A stretch of DNA of 64,000 nucleotides from Oscillospiraceae bacterium (GTDB lineage: Bacteria > Bacillota > Clostridia > Oscillospirales > Oscillospiraceae): the NCBI GenBank assembly GCA_017439425.1, contig JAFSJE010000004.1, positions 62,001 through 126,000 of the forward strand, given 5' to 3'. Shown piece after piece: positions 17,201 through 23,713 of this stretch (the first letter of the stretch is position 1; every line of letters starts with the position of its first letter). The notes under the pieces are model-generated. The model searched no databases, had not been told where the DNA came from, and saw only the letters and a list, made by a program, of their open reading frames with translations. Position numbers and translations under genes: made by a program.

Positions 17201-17413
17201 GATAATGCCTGTTCGGTGGCCGAGGTCATCACCTTCCTCTACCGGGCGGCCGGCTCCCCAGGCACTGGCGGCGACACCTGGTATTCTGGCGCCATGAATT
17301 GGGCCAAGACAAGCGGCCTGGTCCAGAACACCAGCTGGGACGGCTCCGACCCCTTTGTCAACTGCCCCCGGGCCGACATCGTGACCTATCTTTACCGGCA
17401 GTTCGGGAAATAA
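14282..17413 (+). CDS. Secreted SLH-domain surface protein with beta-helix-like repeats
   Basis: A 1043-residue exported protein. A signal peptide (about 1-30, ending near VAYA) comes first. A right-handed beta-helix-like part (about 180-330) follows, with recurring IDGGVF, INDGHF, INGGLF and INGGTF turns. Next are Ig-like segments, a cysteine-containing section (CTACGG and CTVCGY, about 620-660) and a repeat-like region near 830. Three S-layer homology motifs (about 875-1043) should bind secondary cell-wall polymers. Up to about 16880 codons are host-like; the SLH part uses island codons, so the gene looks like a fusion. A GGGAGG site precedes the ATG. Ligand unknown. Confidence 0.85.
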   Translation: MKKRMFSILLCLALLAALLPTGLFGTVAYAEELYKTENVVVPDGWDYVEVSTAEELYEALEKHKNFENNYHPQPIFIRLMADIKHSANDLAKFDDSLVEAYIYTTTTFDLNGHYISMNLNESNDADNHTWYLLNLSLICDEGEDLTFRIVDSVGGGFFNLWANTYVDGPTTTVRIWSNNKAKVIIDGGVFRLFTNNTKAVGLSVIEGYGSVSDSGGYSLWRETQYFRSALALDNVDATINDGHFVAKCQIEDGLHGKTIRRYVSALGLDNSATGMLQINGGLFEGDAFAMYNYTWVDSEWADRVKFPTINGGTFKGGMMLVSGEGMATWKNIFGYDLNSTNKKLPISTVLYEGARMFIDGAALRANPYTTTLEDIAWPHEIYVQSGPMITAERINKSSLVVGDKANIYLKYNYTPDSVEIQEKVTTIRNGGTTTHWTKLSGANYIKLPTNNEYDYNAEIPSRTDEGERIVRVAATFGSDKVYSKEYTLTCVKTPDYAFTKQPAVTPKGEEAAHVSFNLNYPDKLTSISLWRDINGDHYSLVDKSEYNMLTPEYVSDGNYRIWFTDLYGAPSSAQEATYIVRLKYNNLAGGRTEVDSEKFTVKRDALEHHHVYPAKYNYLTQEGHGFLCTACGGHPSELLPHVSSGPAKIGVAEVCTVCGYQIAPAITNISVAVDELAAGKTPGEIAPTVYAPGARLYAYDWLDESGKTMSKFSTFEAGKTYTLVTVVTSVSALNDSITATVNGKDAQSERQWDDYNLKITGKLTVPEEAESENEVQILISIVEKVDLSKVKISLTTDKGTTETTGNIVIKTLNATKGSEIEVKAEVQDGYKFARWEIIDFNTGDSYDVTEQTYKLKADKRLLIGGYFTSETSKANPFTDVPDNSDYYYYEPILWAYYHEPQITTGTSADTFAPWLTCDRAQVVTFLWRAYGCPEPKSASTPFADLTQDWYKKAVQWAVEQGITNGTSDTTFSPDNACSVAEVITFLYRAAGSPGTGGDTWYSGAMNWAKTSGLVQNTSWDGSDPFVNCPRADIVTYLYRQFGK

Positions 17414-17430
17414 AACATTCCGCTATGACA

Positions 17431-17466
17431 AAGGCGTGGGCGGCTTTCGAGCCGCCCACGCCTTCC
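17431..17466 (+). terminator. Terminator after the SLH gene
   Basis: A perfect 15-bp stem closed by a TTCG tetraloop, 17 bases after the stop, followed by a short mixed T stretch. Confidence 0.85.
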
Positions 17467-17475
17467 TTTGGTTTG

Positions 17476-17547
17476 CTATGAGTTTTCCAGCCACTCCTTA
17501 AACTCCTCCAGAGTGATGAGACCCTTGTCACACTCGTTCTTTTTCTC
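17476..17547 (-). pseudogene. C-terminal gene fragment (SHOCT-like tail)
   Basis: Leftward frame of about 23 codons ending in ITLEEFKEWLENS before a TAG, preceded in frame by a TAA. It resembles the short oligomerisation tails (GLITxEEFxxxK) at the ends of some proteins. The rest of the gene is missing, which fits debris at the island edge. Confidence 0.35.
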
Positions 17548-17599
17548 TTATCGACGTCATTTTTGCGTGCCGTTCTCTTTTACTTCCGTTAGAATGACG

Positions 17600-17632
17600 A
17601 AACCCCTCAAACCTAAGCGGTTCAAGGGGTTT
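17600..17632. repeat. Hairpin next to the tRNA 3'-end copy
   Basis: Imperfect palindrome with AAACCCCT/AGGGGTTT outer arms and a CTAAG centre. Its left arm resembles 6782-6801 at the other island margin (17 of 20 bases). It probably was a terminator of the displaced tRNA gene end. Confidence 0.5.
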
Positions 17633-17637
17633 AGAGG

Positions 17638-17664
17638 TGGTGGACGATACAGGACTCGAACCTG
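17638..17664 (-). repeat. 27-bp duplicate of the tRNA-Val 3' end (att-like)
   Basis: Exact copy of 17784-17810, that is, the CCA end, acceptor arm and half of the T arm of tRNA-Val, in the same orientation. Duplicated tRNA 3' ends are the usual scar of site-specific integration. Beyond base 17664 the match to the tRNA stops and unrelated sequence follows, including an inverted 16-base scrap of the T arm at 17713-17728. Confidence 0.7.
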
Positions 17665-17740
17665 CGGCGACGGATGCAAAGCATCCTGCTCGCCGCAATC
17701 ATTCAAATAAAGGGGTCACAGGTTCGAGGCGGATAAACTC

Positions 17741-17776
17741 ACAAAAAAGAAAACCGGGAACGAATCTGTTCCCGGT
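17741..17776 (-). terminator. Terminator of tRNA-Val
   Basis: Stem ACCGGGAAC/GTTCCCGGT, followed leftward by a T-rich run, starting 7 bases after the CCA end of the tRNA. Confidence 0.85.
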
Positions 17777-17783
17777 AAACTGT

Positions 17784-17860
17784 TGGTGGACGATACAGGA
17801 CTCGAACCTGTGACCCTCCGCACGTCAAGCGGATGCTCATACCAGCTGAGCTAATCGTCC
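17784..17860 (-). tRNA. tRNA-Val(GAC), CCA encoded
   Basis: Full cloverleaf on the minus strand. The acceptor GGACGAT pairs with ATCGTCC, the D arm GCTC pairs with GAGC, and the anticodon stem TCCGC/GCGGA encloses the loop TTGACGT with anticodon GAC. The T arm ACAGG-TTCGAGT-CCTGT, discriminator A and CCA complete it. Its 3' end is the apparent integration target for the neighbouring island. Confidence 0.96.
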
Positions 17861-17911
17861 GAAAGCTTATATATAATAGCAGAAAAAGCGCGGCGTGTCA
17901 AGCCCTAATCG

Positions 17912-17945
17912 AAAAAATTTTGGGCCTGCATTAGCAGACCCAAAA
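17912..17945 (-). terminator. Terminator of rny
   Basis: Stem TTTTGGGTCTGC/GCAGGCCCAAAA with a 4-base loop and a T-run, starting 4 bases after the rny stop when read leftward. Confidence 0.9.
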
Positions 17946-17948
17946 TTA

Positions 17949-19490
17949 TTATTTTGCGTATTCGACCGCCTTTGTCTCGCGGAAGAGATTGACCTTGATC
18001 TGTCCGGGATATTCAAGCTCGGATTCGATCTTGTTTGCAATCTCGCGGGCAAGGATGATCATCTCGTCCTCGCTGACCTCCTCGGGCTTGACCATTATGC
18101 GGATCTCACGGCCGGCCTGAATGGCATAGCAGCTGTCGACGCCCTTGAAGCCCTTTGTGAGCTCCTCAAGCTGTGTGAGGCGCTTGATGTAATTCTCGAT
18201 GTTCTCGCGTCTTGCGCCGGGACGGGCGGCGCTGATCGTATCAGCCGCCTGAACGAGAACTGCAATGAGGGAGTGGGGCTCGACATCACCGTGGTGAGCC
18301 TCGATGGCGTGGATGACCTCCTCAGACTCCTTGTAGCGGCGGGCAAGCTCAACACCGAGCTGGACGTGGCTGCCCTCCATTTCATGGTCGACCGCTTTGC
18401 CGAGATCGTGCAGAAGTCCTGCGCGCTTGGCAAGCTGAACGTCGATTCCAAGCTCGGAGGCGAGCAGACCGCAGATATAAGCGACCTCTTTGGAGTGGTT
18501 GAGAACGTTCTGACCATAGCTTGTGCGGTATTTCATGCGGCCGAGGAGCTTGACAAGCTCCGGATGGAGATTGCGGACGCCGGTATCAAAGACCGCCTTT
18601 TCGCCCTCCTGCTTGATGGTGGCGTCAACCTCGTTCTTTGCCTTCTGTACCATCTCTTCAATGCGGGCGGGATGGATTCTGCCGTCAAGGATGAGCTTTT
18701 CAAGCGCAAGACGGGCAATTTCGCGGCGAACGGGGTCAAAGGAGCTGATCGTGATAGCCTCCGGCGTATCGTCGATGATGAGATCGACGCCGGTGAGCTG
18801 CTCAATGGAGCGGATGTTGCGGCCCTCACGGCCGATTATGCGGCCCTTCATCTCATCGTTCGGAAGGGCGACAACGGAAACTGTGCTCTCTGCGACGAGG
18901 TCAGCGCTGAGGCGCTGGATTGCGAGGGTTATGTACTCTCTCGCCTTGGAATCAGCCTCGTCCTTTACGGACTGCTCGATCTCCTTGATCTTCATCGCGG
19001 CCTCGTGTGTTACTTCGCTCTCAACGGAGGAGATAAGGTACTGCTTTGCCTCCTCGACGGTGTATCCGGAGATGCGCTCGAGAACCTCGAGCTCGCTCTT
19101 TTTGAGGCGGTTCAGCTCTTCACGCTGCTCGTCGAGACCGGCGAGCTTCTGGGAAATCTGGTCGTTTTTCTTTTCGAGGTTTTCGGTCTTTTTATCAAGG
19201 GCTTCTTCTTTTTGCTGAAGGCGGCGCTCCTGCTTGGAGAGCTCGCTTCTGCGCTCTTTTACCTCCCGCTCGTATTCGGTGCGGGATGCGTGTATCTCTT
19301 CGCGTGCCTCAACTATCGCCTCGCGCTTTTTAGCCTCGGCTGACTTGATAGCCTCGTTGATGATCTTTCTGGCTTCGTCCTCGGCAGAGCCGATTTCCTT
19401 CTCAGCAATGCTCTTGCGGTAGGCAAAACCGCCGAAGAAGCACGCTGCGCCGACAAGGACGGTGACGATGCTCATAATGATCCATGGCAT
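17949..19490 (-). CDS. rny: Ribonuclease Y
   Basis: Membrane-anchored endoribonuclease that starts mRNA decay in Firmicutes. The 513 residues show the standard order. One N-terminal transmembrane helix (about 1-25) is followed by a long charged coiled coil (to about 200), a KH RNA-binding domain with the GREGRNIR loop (about 210-270) and an HD domain (about 330-425, with [14 protein letters not shown]). The ATG at 19490 is preferred over the GTG three codons upstream because GGAGGTG lies 9 bases before it. Transcribed alone from the promoter at 19591-19619. Confidence 0.98.
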   Translation of the reverse strand: MPWIIMSIVTVLVGAACFFGGFAYRKSIAEKEIGSAEDEARKIINEAIKSAEAKKREAIVEAREEIHASRTEYEREVKERRSELSKQERRLQQKEEALDKKTENLEKKNDQISQKLAGLDEQREELNRLKKSELEVLERISGYTVEEAKQYLISSVESEVTHEAAMKIKEIEQSVKDEADSKAREYITLAIQRLSADLVAESTVSVVALPNDEMKGRIIGREGRNIRSIEQLTGVDLIIDDTPEAITISSFDPVRREIARLALEKLILDGRIHPARIEEMVQKAKNEVDATIKQEGEKAVFDTGVRNLHPELVKLLGRMKYRTSYGQNVLNHSKEVAYICGLLASELGIDVQLAKRAGLLHDLGKAVDHEMEGSHVQLGVELARRYKESEEVIHAIEAHHGDVEPHSLIAVLVQAADTISAARPGARRENIENYIKRLTQLEELTKGFKGVDSCYAIQAGREIRIMVKPEEVSEDEMIILAREIANKIESELEYPGQIKVNLFRETKAVEYAK

Positions 19491-19590
19491 GAAATACACA
19501 CCTCCTTCTTATTAAATTGTGCTATTATCAAGGATTAAGATGAACAATCCGCATTATTGTGTACAAAATCCCACTAATACCATCCCTACT

Positions 19591-19619
19591 ATTTTATACT
19601 TTAGCGAAAGTTATGTCAA
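19591..19619 (-). promoter_or_regulatory. Promoter of rny
   Basis: Read leftward: -35 TTGACA, a 17-base spacer and -10 TAAAAT. The 5' leader to rny is about 95 bases. Confidence 0.75.
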
Positions 19620-19626
19620 GAAAAAA

Positions 19627-19656
19627 TTGCACAGGCGCAATATATTGTGTTAAAAT
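19627..19656 (+). promoter_or_regulatory. Promoter of the HD hydrolase gene
   Basis: -35 TTGCAC, an 18-base spacer and -10 TAAAAT, back to back with the rny promoter and 27 bases before the rightward start. Confidence 0.6.
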
Positions 19657-19682
19657 AGAGAAAAAACCCACGGAGGCGAAAA

Positions 19683-20273
19683 ATGAGACCCGATGAATTT
19701 CTCGAAATAATGCACGTTACAGAGCGCCTTAAGGACACGATCCGCCACTGCACAACCTCGAAAGGGCGTCCCGAGAGCGTAGCCGAGCATTCATGGCGCA
19801 TATCGCTTATGGCAATGCTGCTGCGCGACGAATTTCCGGAGGCTGATATGGAGAGAGTCACGGAAATGTGCCTCATTCACGACCTCGGCGAGTGCTTTAC
19901 CGGCGACATACCGACCTTTCTCAAAACCACGGCGGACGAGAATACCGAAGCAAGGCTCCTCGCGGATTGGGTAGACTCGCTTCCGCCGGAGATTTCTGCG
20001 CGTATGAAGGCGCTATACGCCGAGATGGACGCGATGGAGACTGCTGAGGCGAAAATCTACAAGGCGCTCGACCGCTTCGAGGCGGTCATTCAGCACAACG
20101 AGTCGCCGATATCAACCTGGGCAGAGAACGAGTACACGCTGAACCGCGTCTACGGCAGCGAGAACGCTGAGTTTCACCCGTGGCTAAAGGCTCTGCGCTC
20201 GGAAATGCTCAGAGAGACCGACGAGAAAATCGTCCTATCCCGCGACGCCGAGGGTGATATACAGAACTCCTAA
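19683..20273 (+). CDS. HD-domain phosphohydrolase (YfbR/HDDC2-like)
   Basis: A 196-residue metal-dependent phosphohydrolase of the HD superfamily. The metal ligands appear as AEHSWR near residue 35 and IHDLGE near 68, with a later aspartate in KALDRFEAVIQH. The length and EHSWR motif suit the YfbR/HDDC2 group of 5'-deoxynucleotidases, so the substrate is probably a deoxynucleoside monophosphate; this is by resemblance only. GGAGG lies just before the ATG. Its last 39 bases overlap the end of the converging YhhN gene. Confidence 0.85.
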   Translation: MRPDEFLEIMHVTERLKDTIRHCTTSKGRPESVAEHSWRISLMAMLLRDEFPEADMERVTEMCLIHDLGECFTGDIPTFLKTTADENTEARLLADWVDSLPPEISARMKALYAEMDAMETAEAKIYKALDRFEAVIQHNESPISTWAENEYTLNRVYGSENAEFHPWLKALRSEMLRETDEKIVLSRDAEGDIQNS

Positions 20274-20897
20274 GAGATATGTGAGCATAACCGTAAAGTG
20301 CCGCTTCGGCACGATATCGCGCTTTGCGTGATACCGGACGACAAACAGCGCGCAGTCGGAGAGGAAAAAGAGCACTGCGCCGACGTAGGCGATTATCGCG
20401 CCTCGCTCTGAGGTTGAGAGCGCGAGCATAAGCGCAAAGACGTTCATTGTCGCATTGGCGATAAGGTAAACGTACATCGGTACGACCATCGCCTTCGGCG
20501 TTGTGGCGCGGATGGAGCGGATTATGCACCTTCCGGCTGCGTAGTAGATGAGCGCGACCGGCACGACGACGCAGTACGGCACCGAGGAAAAATCGACCTT
20601 CTCAAGGTAGACAAGGATAAAAAGAATGTGCGCGAGAGCGAAGGATACGCCGCCGGCGGTGAACCAGCCGTGACCCTTCGGGATGAGGAGCACGTCGCCG
20701 AGCCAGCAGGCTATAAGCGCGAGAGCGAGAAGATCCGGCCGAAAATCAGACGAAACGAGCGCGTAAAGAGCGAGAAAGGCGAGGAGAAACGGCTTCGTTA
20801 TCCCCCTCAGGCGCTTGTTATCGCGCCATGAGGCGTAAAGGTGCAGGGCGGAGGACAGGCAGAACAGCGCGAGCAATAGCGTTTTAATATCCGGCAT
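20235..20897 (-). CDS. YhhN-family membrane protein (lysoplasmalogenase-like)
   Basis: A 220-residue integral membrane protein with about eight hydrophobic helices. It contains the family signatures CWLGDVLLIP and FLSDCALF with paired aspartates. YhhN/TMEM86 proteins can hydrolyse the vinyl-ether bond of lysoplasmalogens; plasmalogens occur in anaerobic Clostridia, so this role is plausible but unproven here. The ATG at 20897 follows AAGAGGTG by 6 bases. The gene converges on and overlaps the HD hydrolase, so the two mRNAs share complementary ends. Confidence 0.85.
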   Translation of the reverse strand: MPDIKTLLLALFCLSSALHLYASWRDNKRLRGITKPFLLAFLALYALVSSDFRPDLLALALIACWLGDVLLIPKGHGWFTAGGVSFALAHILFILVYLEKVDFSSVPYCVVVPVALIYYAAGRCIIRSIRATTPKAMVVPMYVYLIANATMNVFALMLALSTSERGAIIAYVGAVLFFLSDCALFVVRYHAKRDIVPKRHFTVMLTYLLGVLYITLGVAG

Positions 20898-20985
20898 ACT
20901 TATCACCTCTTGAACATTATAACAGAAAATGTCTATAATTCATAGTTGTATTTCTTCTTTTTGCACAAAAAAGATAAAAAATCTG

Positions 20986-21014
20986 TTGTCATTTTCTCAT
21001 TATTACATTATAAT
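20986..21014 (+). promoter_or_regulatory. Promoter of the GH3 gene
   Basis: -35 TTGTCA, a 17-base spacer and a perfect -10 TATAAT, 39 bases before the ATG. Confidence 0.8.
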
Positions 21015-21052
21015 ACTATTTAGTGCGATTATAAACTTTTGGAGGGATACGA

Positions 21053-23479
21053 ATGAAGCATCAGAATCTAATTAAGCAGATGACTCTTGATGAAAAGTGC
21101 GAGATGCTTTCGGGCAAGGACTTCTGGCAGACCGTCAGCGTCAAGCGCCTCGGCATCGAGAGCGTCATGCTTTCCGACGGACCTCACGGCATCCGCAAGC
21201 AGGAGGGTGCCGGCGACCAGCTCGGTCTTAACGGCTCCGTTCCGGCAACCTGCTACCCCACGGCCGCGACTATGGCAAACTCCTGGGATCCCGAGCTCGG
21301 CGAGGAGCTTGGACGTCACCTCGGTACTGAGGCGGCAAGTCAGGACGTCTCCGTTCTTCTCGGCCCGGGACTCAATATCAAGCGCAACCCGTTCTGCGGC
21401 AGAAACTTCGAGTACTTCTCCGAGGACCCGTATCTCGCCGGAAAGATGGCGGCCGGCTACATACGCGGCATTCAGGAAAAAGGAATCTCCGCCTGCCCGA
21501 AGCACTTTGCCGCAAATAATACTGAGCTTCGCAGAATGGCGTCCAACTCCGTAATGGATGAGCGTACCCTCCGTGAAATCTATCTCACAAACTTTGAGAT
21601 TGCCGTCCGCGAGGGTCATCCGAAGAGCATAATGAGCGCCTACAATATGGTAAACGGCGTGTACGCGAACGAGAACACGCATCTTCTGCAGGAGATTCTC
21701 CGCGACACCTGGGGCTTTGACGGCTTCGTAGTATCCGACTGGGGCGCCTGCAACGACTTTACCGACGGCGTGCGCGCCGGAAGTCACCTCGAGATGCCGA
21801 CCACCGGCGGCGACAGCCCCAATCAGCTCGAGGCCGCGATCTATGATGGCAGGATCAGCGAGGAAGAGGTCGACAAGCGCGTTGACGAGCTTCTGGACGT
21901 AGTTCTCGCAGTCCGCGCCGCCGCGGATAAGTACAAGGGCAAGCCCTTCAGCGTAGAGGAGCACCACAAGTTCGCGCAGAAGGCGAGTGAGCAGTCCATC
22001 GTCCTCCTCCGCAACGAGGATAACATCCTTCCGCTTAAGAAGGGGTCGAAGGTCGCCGTGATCGGCGAGTTTGCGCAGAAGGCGCGCTATCAGGGCGCAG
22101 GCTCCTCCGTCGTAAACTGCACGAAGCTTGACCACACGATGGATGTTATAAAGAACTTCGACTTCAATGTAGTCGGCTTCGAGCCGGGCTACCCGCGCCA
22201 CGGCGCGACCGATCAGACCATGATCGGCAAGGCTGTCGAGCTTGCCAAGAAGGCGGAGTACGTCCTTCTCTATATGGGACTTGATGAGATAAGCGAGTCC
22301 GAGGGTCTTGACAGAAGCACTCTGAAGATTCCTCAGTGCCAGGTAGACCTTCTCAACGCCGTTGCGGGCGTAAATAAGAACGTCATAATCGTTATGAGCG
22401 CCGGCTCCTCCGTTGAGATGCCGTGGCTCGATAAGTGCAAGGCGCTCGTACACGGCTACCTCTGCGGTCAGGCAGGCGCAAGCGCAGTGCTCAAGGTCAT
22501 TCTCGGCGAGGTCAACCCCTCCGGAAAGCTCTCCGAGAGCTATCCCATCAAGTACGAGGATTGCTCAAGCGCGCCGTACTTCCCGGCGAAGGAGAGAAGC
22601 GTCGAGTACCGCGAGGGACTTTACGTCGGCTATCGCTACTATGACAGCGCAAACGTTCCCGTACTCTTCCCCTTCGGCTTCGGCATGAGCTACACAACCT
22701 TTGAGTACAGTGACATCAAGGCTGACGATAAGAAGGTCGCCTTCAAGCTCACGAATACCGGCAAGATGGACGGCGCCGAGGTCGCTCAGCTTTACGTTCA
22801 CGCGGTGAGTCCCTCCGTCTATCGCCCGAAGAAGGAGCTCAAGGGCTTCAAAAAGGTATTCCTCAAGGCGGGCGAGACAAAGGAAGTCACCATCGAGCTT
22901 GACGATAAGGCGTTCAGATACTGGAACGACGTATCGAAGAAATTTGAGATAGACGGCGGCGAGTACGAGCTTATGGTCGGCGCCTCCGTTGAGGATATCA
23001 AGCTCACGGCGAAGGTGCAGGTAAAGGGTACCGATGCGCCGAAGTGCGAGGACGCGGCGAAGCTTCCGAGCTACTATTCAGCCAACATCAAGAACGTCTC
23101 CGACGCTGAATTTGAGCAGCTTCTCGGTCACGATATACCCGACGGAAAGTGGGCAGGCACTATCCAGGCAAACGACGCCATCGCCCAGCTCTACTACGCA
23201 AAGAGCCTCAAGACCCGCTTTGTATGGTGGGTCATGGACGCGATGCTCAGAAAGAGCATCGAAAAGGGCGAGCCCGACCTCAATATTACGTTCATTTACA
23301 ATATGCCCATCCGCGCTATCGGCAAGATGGCGGGCGGCATGATGAGCCAGAAGATGTGCGACGGTATTCTCGACATCGTAAACGGTCACGGAATCGCGTT
23401 CTGCAAGGGTCTCGGCAAGATAATCGGCGGCTTCATCAGCCAGTCCGGCGTGCTCAAAAAGCACAATTCGATGGAATAA
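21053..23479 (+). CDS. Glycoside hydrolase family 3 (beta-glucosidase-like)
   Basis: An 808-residue cytosolic GH3 enzyme that would release terminal beta-linked sugars from oligosaccharides. The N-terminal TIM barrel has LSDGPHG near residue 40, KHFAANN near 150 and the nucleophile Asp229 in VVSDWG. The alpha/beta sandwich domain and a fibronectin III-like domain (GAEVAQLYVH) follow. After about residue 665 there is an extra segment of about 140 residues that ends in two hydrophobic, glycine-rich helices (RAIGKMAGGMMSQK, GLGKIIGGFISQ) and is not part of the standard fold. GGAGG precedes the ATG. A small membrane-protein gene follows 13 bases later. Confidence 0.93.
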   Translation: MKHQNLIKQMTLDEKCEMLSGKDFWQTVSVKRLGIESVMLSDGPHGIRKQEGAGDQLGLNGSVPATCYPTAATMANSWDPELGEELGRHLGTEAASQDVSVLLGPGLNIKRNPFCGRNFEYFSEDPYLAGKMAAGYIRGIQEKGISACPKHFAANNTELRRMASNSVMDERTLREIYLTNFEIAVREGHPKSIMSAYNMVNGVYANENTHLLQEILRDTWGFDGFVVSDWGACNDFTDGVRAGSHLEMPTTGGDSPNQLEAAIYDGRISEEEVDKRVDELLDVVLAVRAAADKYKGKPFSVEEHHKFAQKASEQSIVLLRNEDNILPLKKGSKVAVIGEFAQKARYQGAGSSVVNCTKLDHTMDVIKNFDFNVVGFEPGYPRHGATDQTMIGKAVELAKKAEYVLLYMGLDEISESEGLDRSTLKIPQCQVDLLNAVAGVNKNVIIVMSAGSSVEMPWLDKCKALVHGYLCGQAGASAVLKVILGEVNPSGKLSESYPIKYEDCSSAPYFPAKERSVEYREGLYVGYRYYDSANVPVLFPFGFGMSYTTFEYSDIKADDKKVAFKLTNTGKMDGAEVAQLYVHAVSPSVYRPKKELKGFKKVFLKAGETKEVTIELDDKAFRYWNDVSKKFEIDGGEYELMVGASVEDIKLTAKVQVKGTDAPKCEDAAKLPSYYSANIKNVSDAEFEQLLGHDIPDGKWAGTIQANDAIAQLYYAKSLKTRFVWWVMDAMLRKSIEKGEPDLNITFIYNMPIRAIGKMAGGMMSQKMCDGILDIVNGHGIAFCKGLGKIIGGFISQSGVLKKHNSME

Positions 23480-23492
23480 GGAGGGCGCAGAA

Positions 23493-23666
23493 ATGAAAAA
23501 CGCAAACGGAATCAACCCCATCATCGCAATCCTTCTTACGCTCTGCGTCTGCGCGCTGTGCGTAGTGTTCTTCATCACCCGTCACCCGGTATGGGGTACG
23601 ATCTTCGCCCTTATAACCCTCGACTTCGCGGCTGACGTGGTGCTGAGCCTCACGCCGAGAAAGTAA
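23493..23666 (+). CDS. Small membrane protein (57 aa)
   Basis: A 57-residue protein with two hydrophobic stretches (IIAILLTLCVCALCVVFFIT, then WGTIFALITL) separated by RHPV and ending in a basic TPRK. AAGGAGGG lies 8 bases before the ATG. It begins 13 bases after the GH3 stop and is followed by a terminator, so it is the last gene of the GH3 transcript. It may assist membrane association of the GH3 protein, whose unusual C-terminus is hydrophobic. That is speculation. No family recognised. Confidence 0.65.
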   Translation: MKNANGINPIIAILLTLCVCALCVVFFITRHPVWGTIFALITLDFAADVVLSLTPRK

Positions 23667-23681
23667 CAAAAGCATACAAAA

Positions 23682-23713
23682 ATCCCACGGCGAAAGCCGT
23701 GGGATAATTTTTA
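23682..23713. terminator. Terminator after the GH3 operon
   Basis: Perfect 10-bp stem ATCCCACGGC/GCCGTGGGAT with a GAAA tetraloop and flanking A and T runs. It can serve the converging deacetylase gene too. Confidence 0.9.

Noticed and set aside
7015..17413. Active integrative conjugative element
   Set aside because: No integrase, relaxase, or type IV secretion genes are present between the margins, so only a relic or passive island can be claimed.
17468..17710. Small open frame ending in RYRTRTC-type residues
   Set aside because: That tail is the well-known false translation of a tRNA 3' end, here the 27-bp tRNA-Val duplicate.
17949..19343. Plus-strand frame opposite rny
   Set aside because: Shadow of the rny coiled-coil coding sequence, with no start signal of its own.
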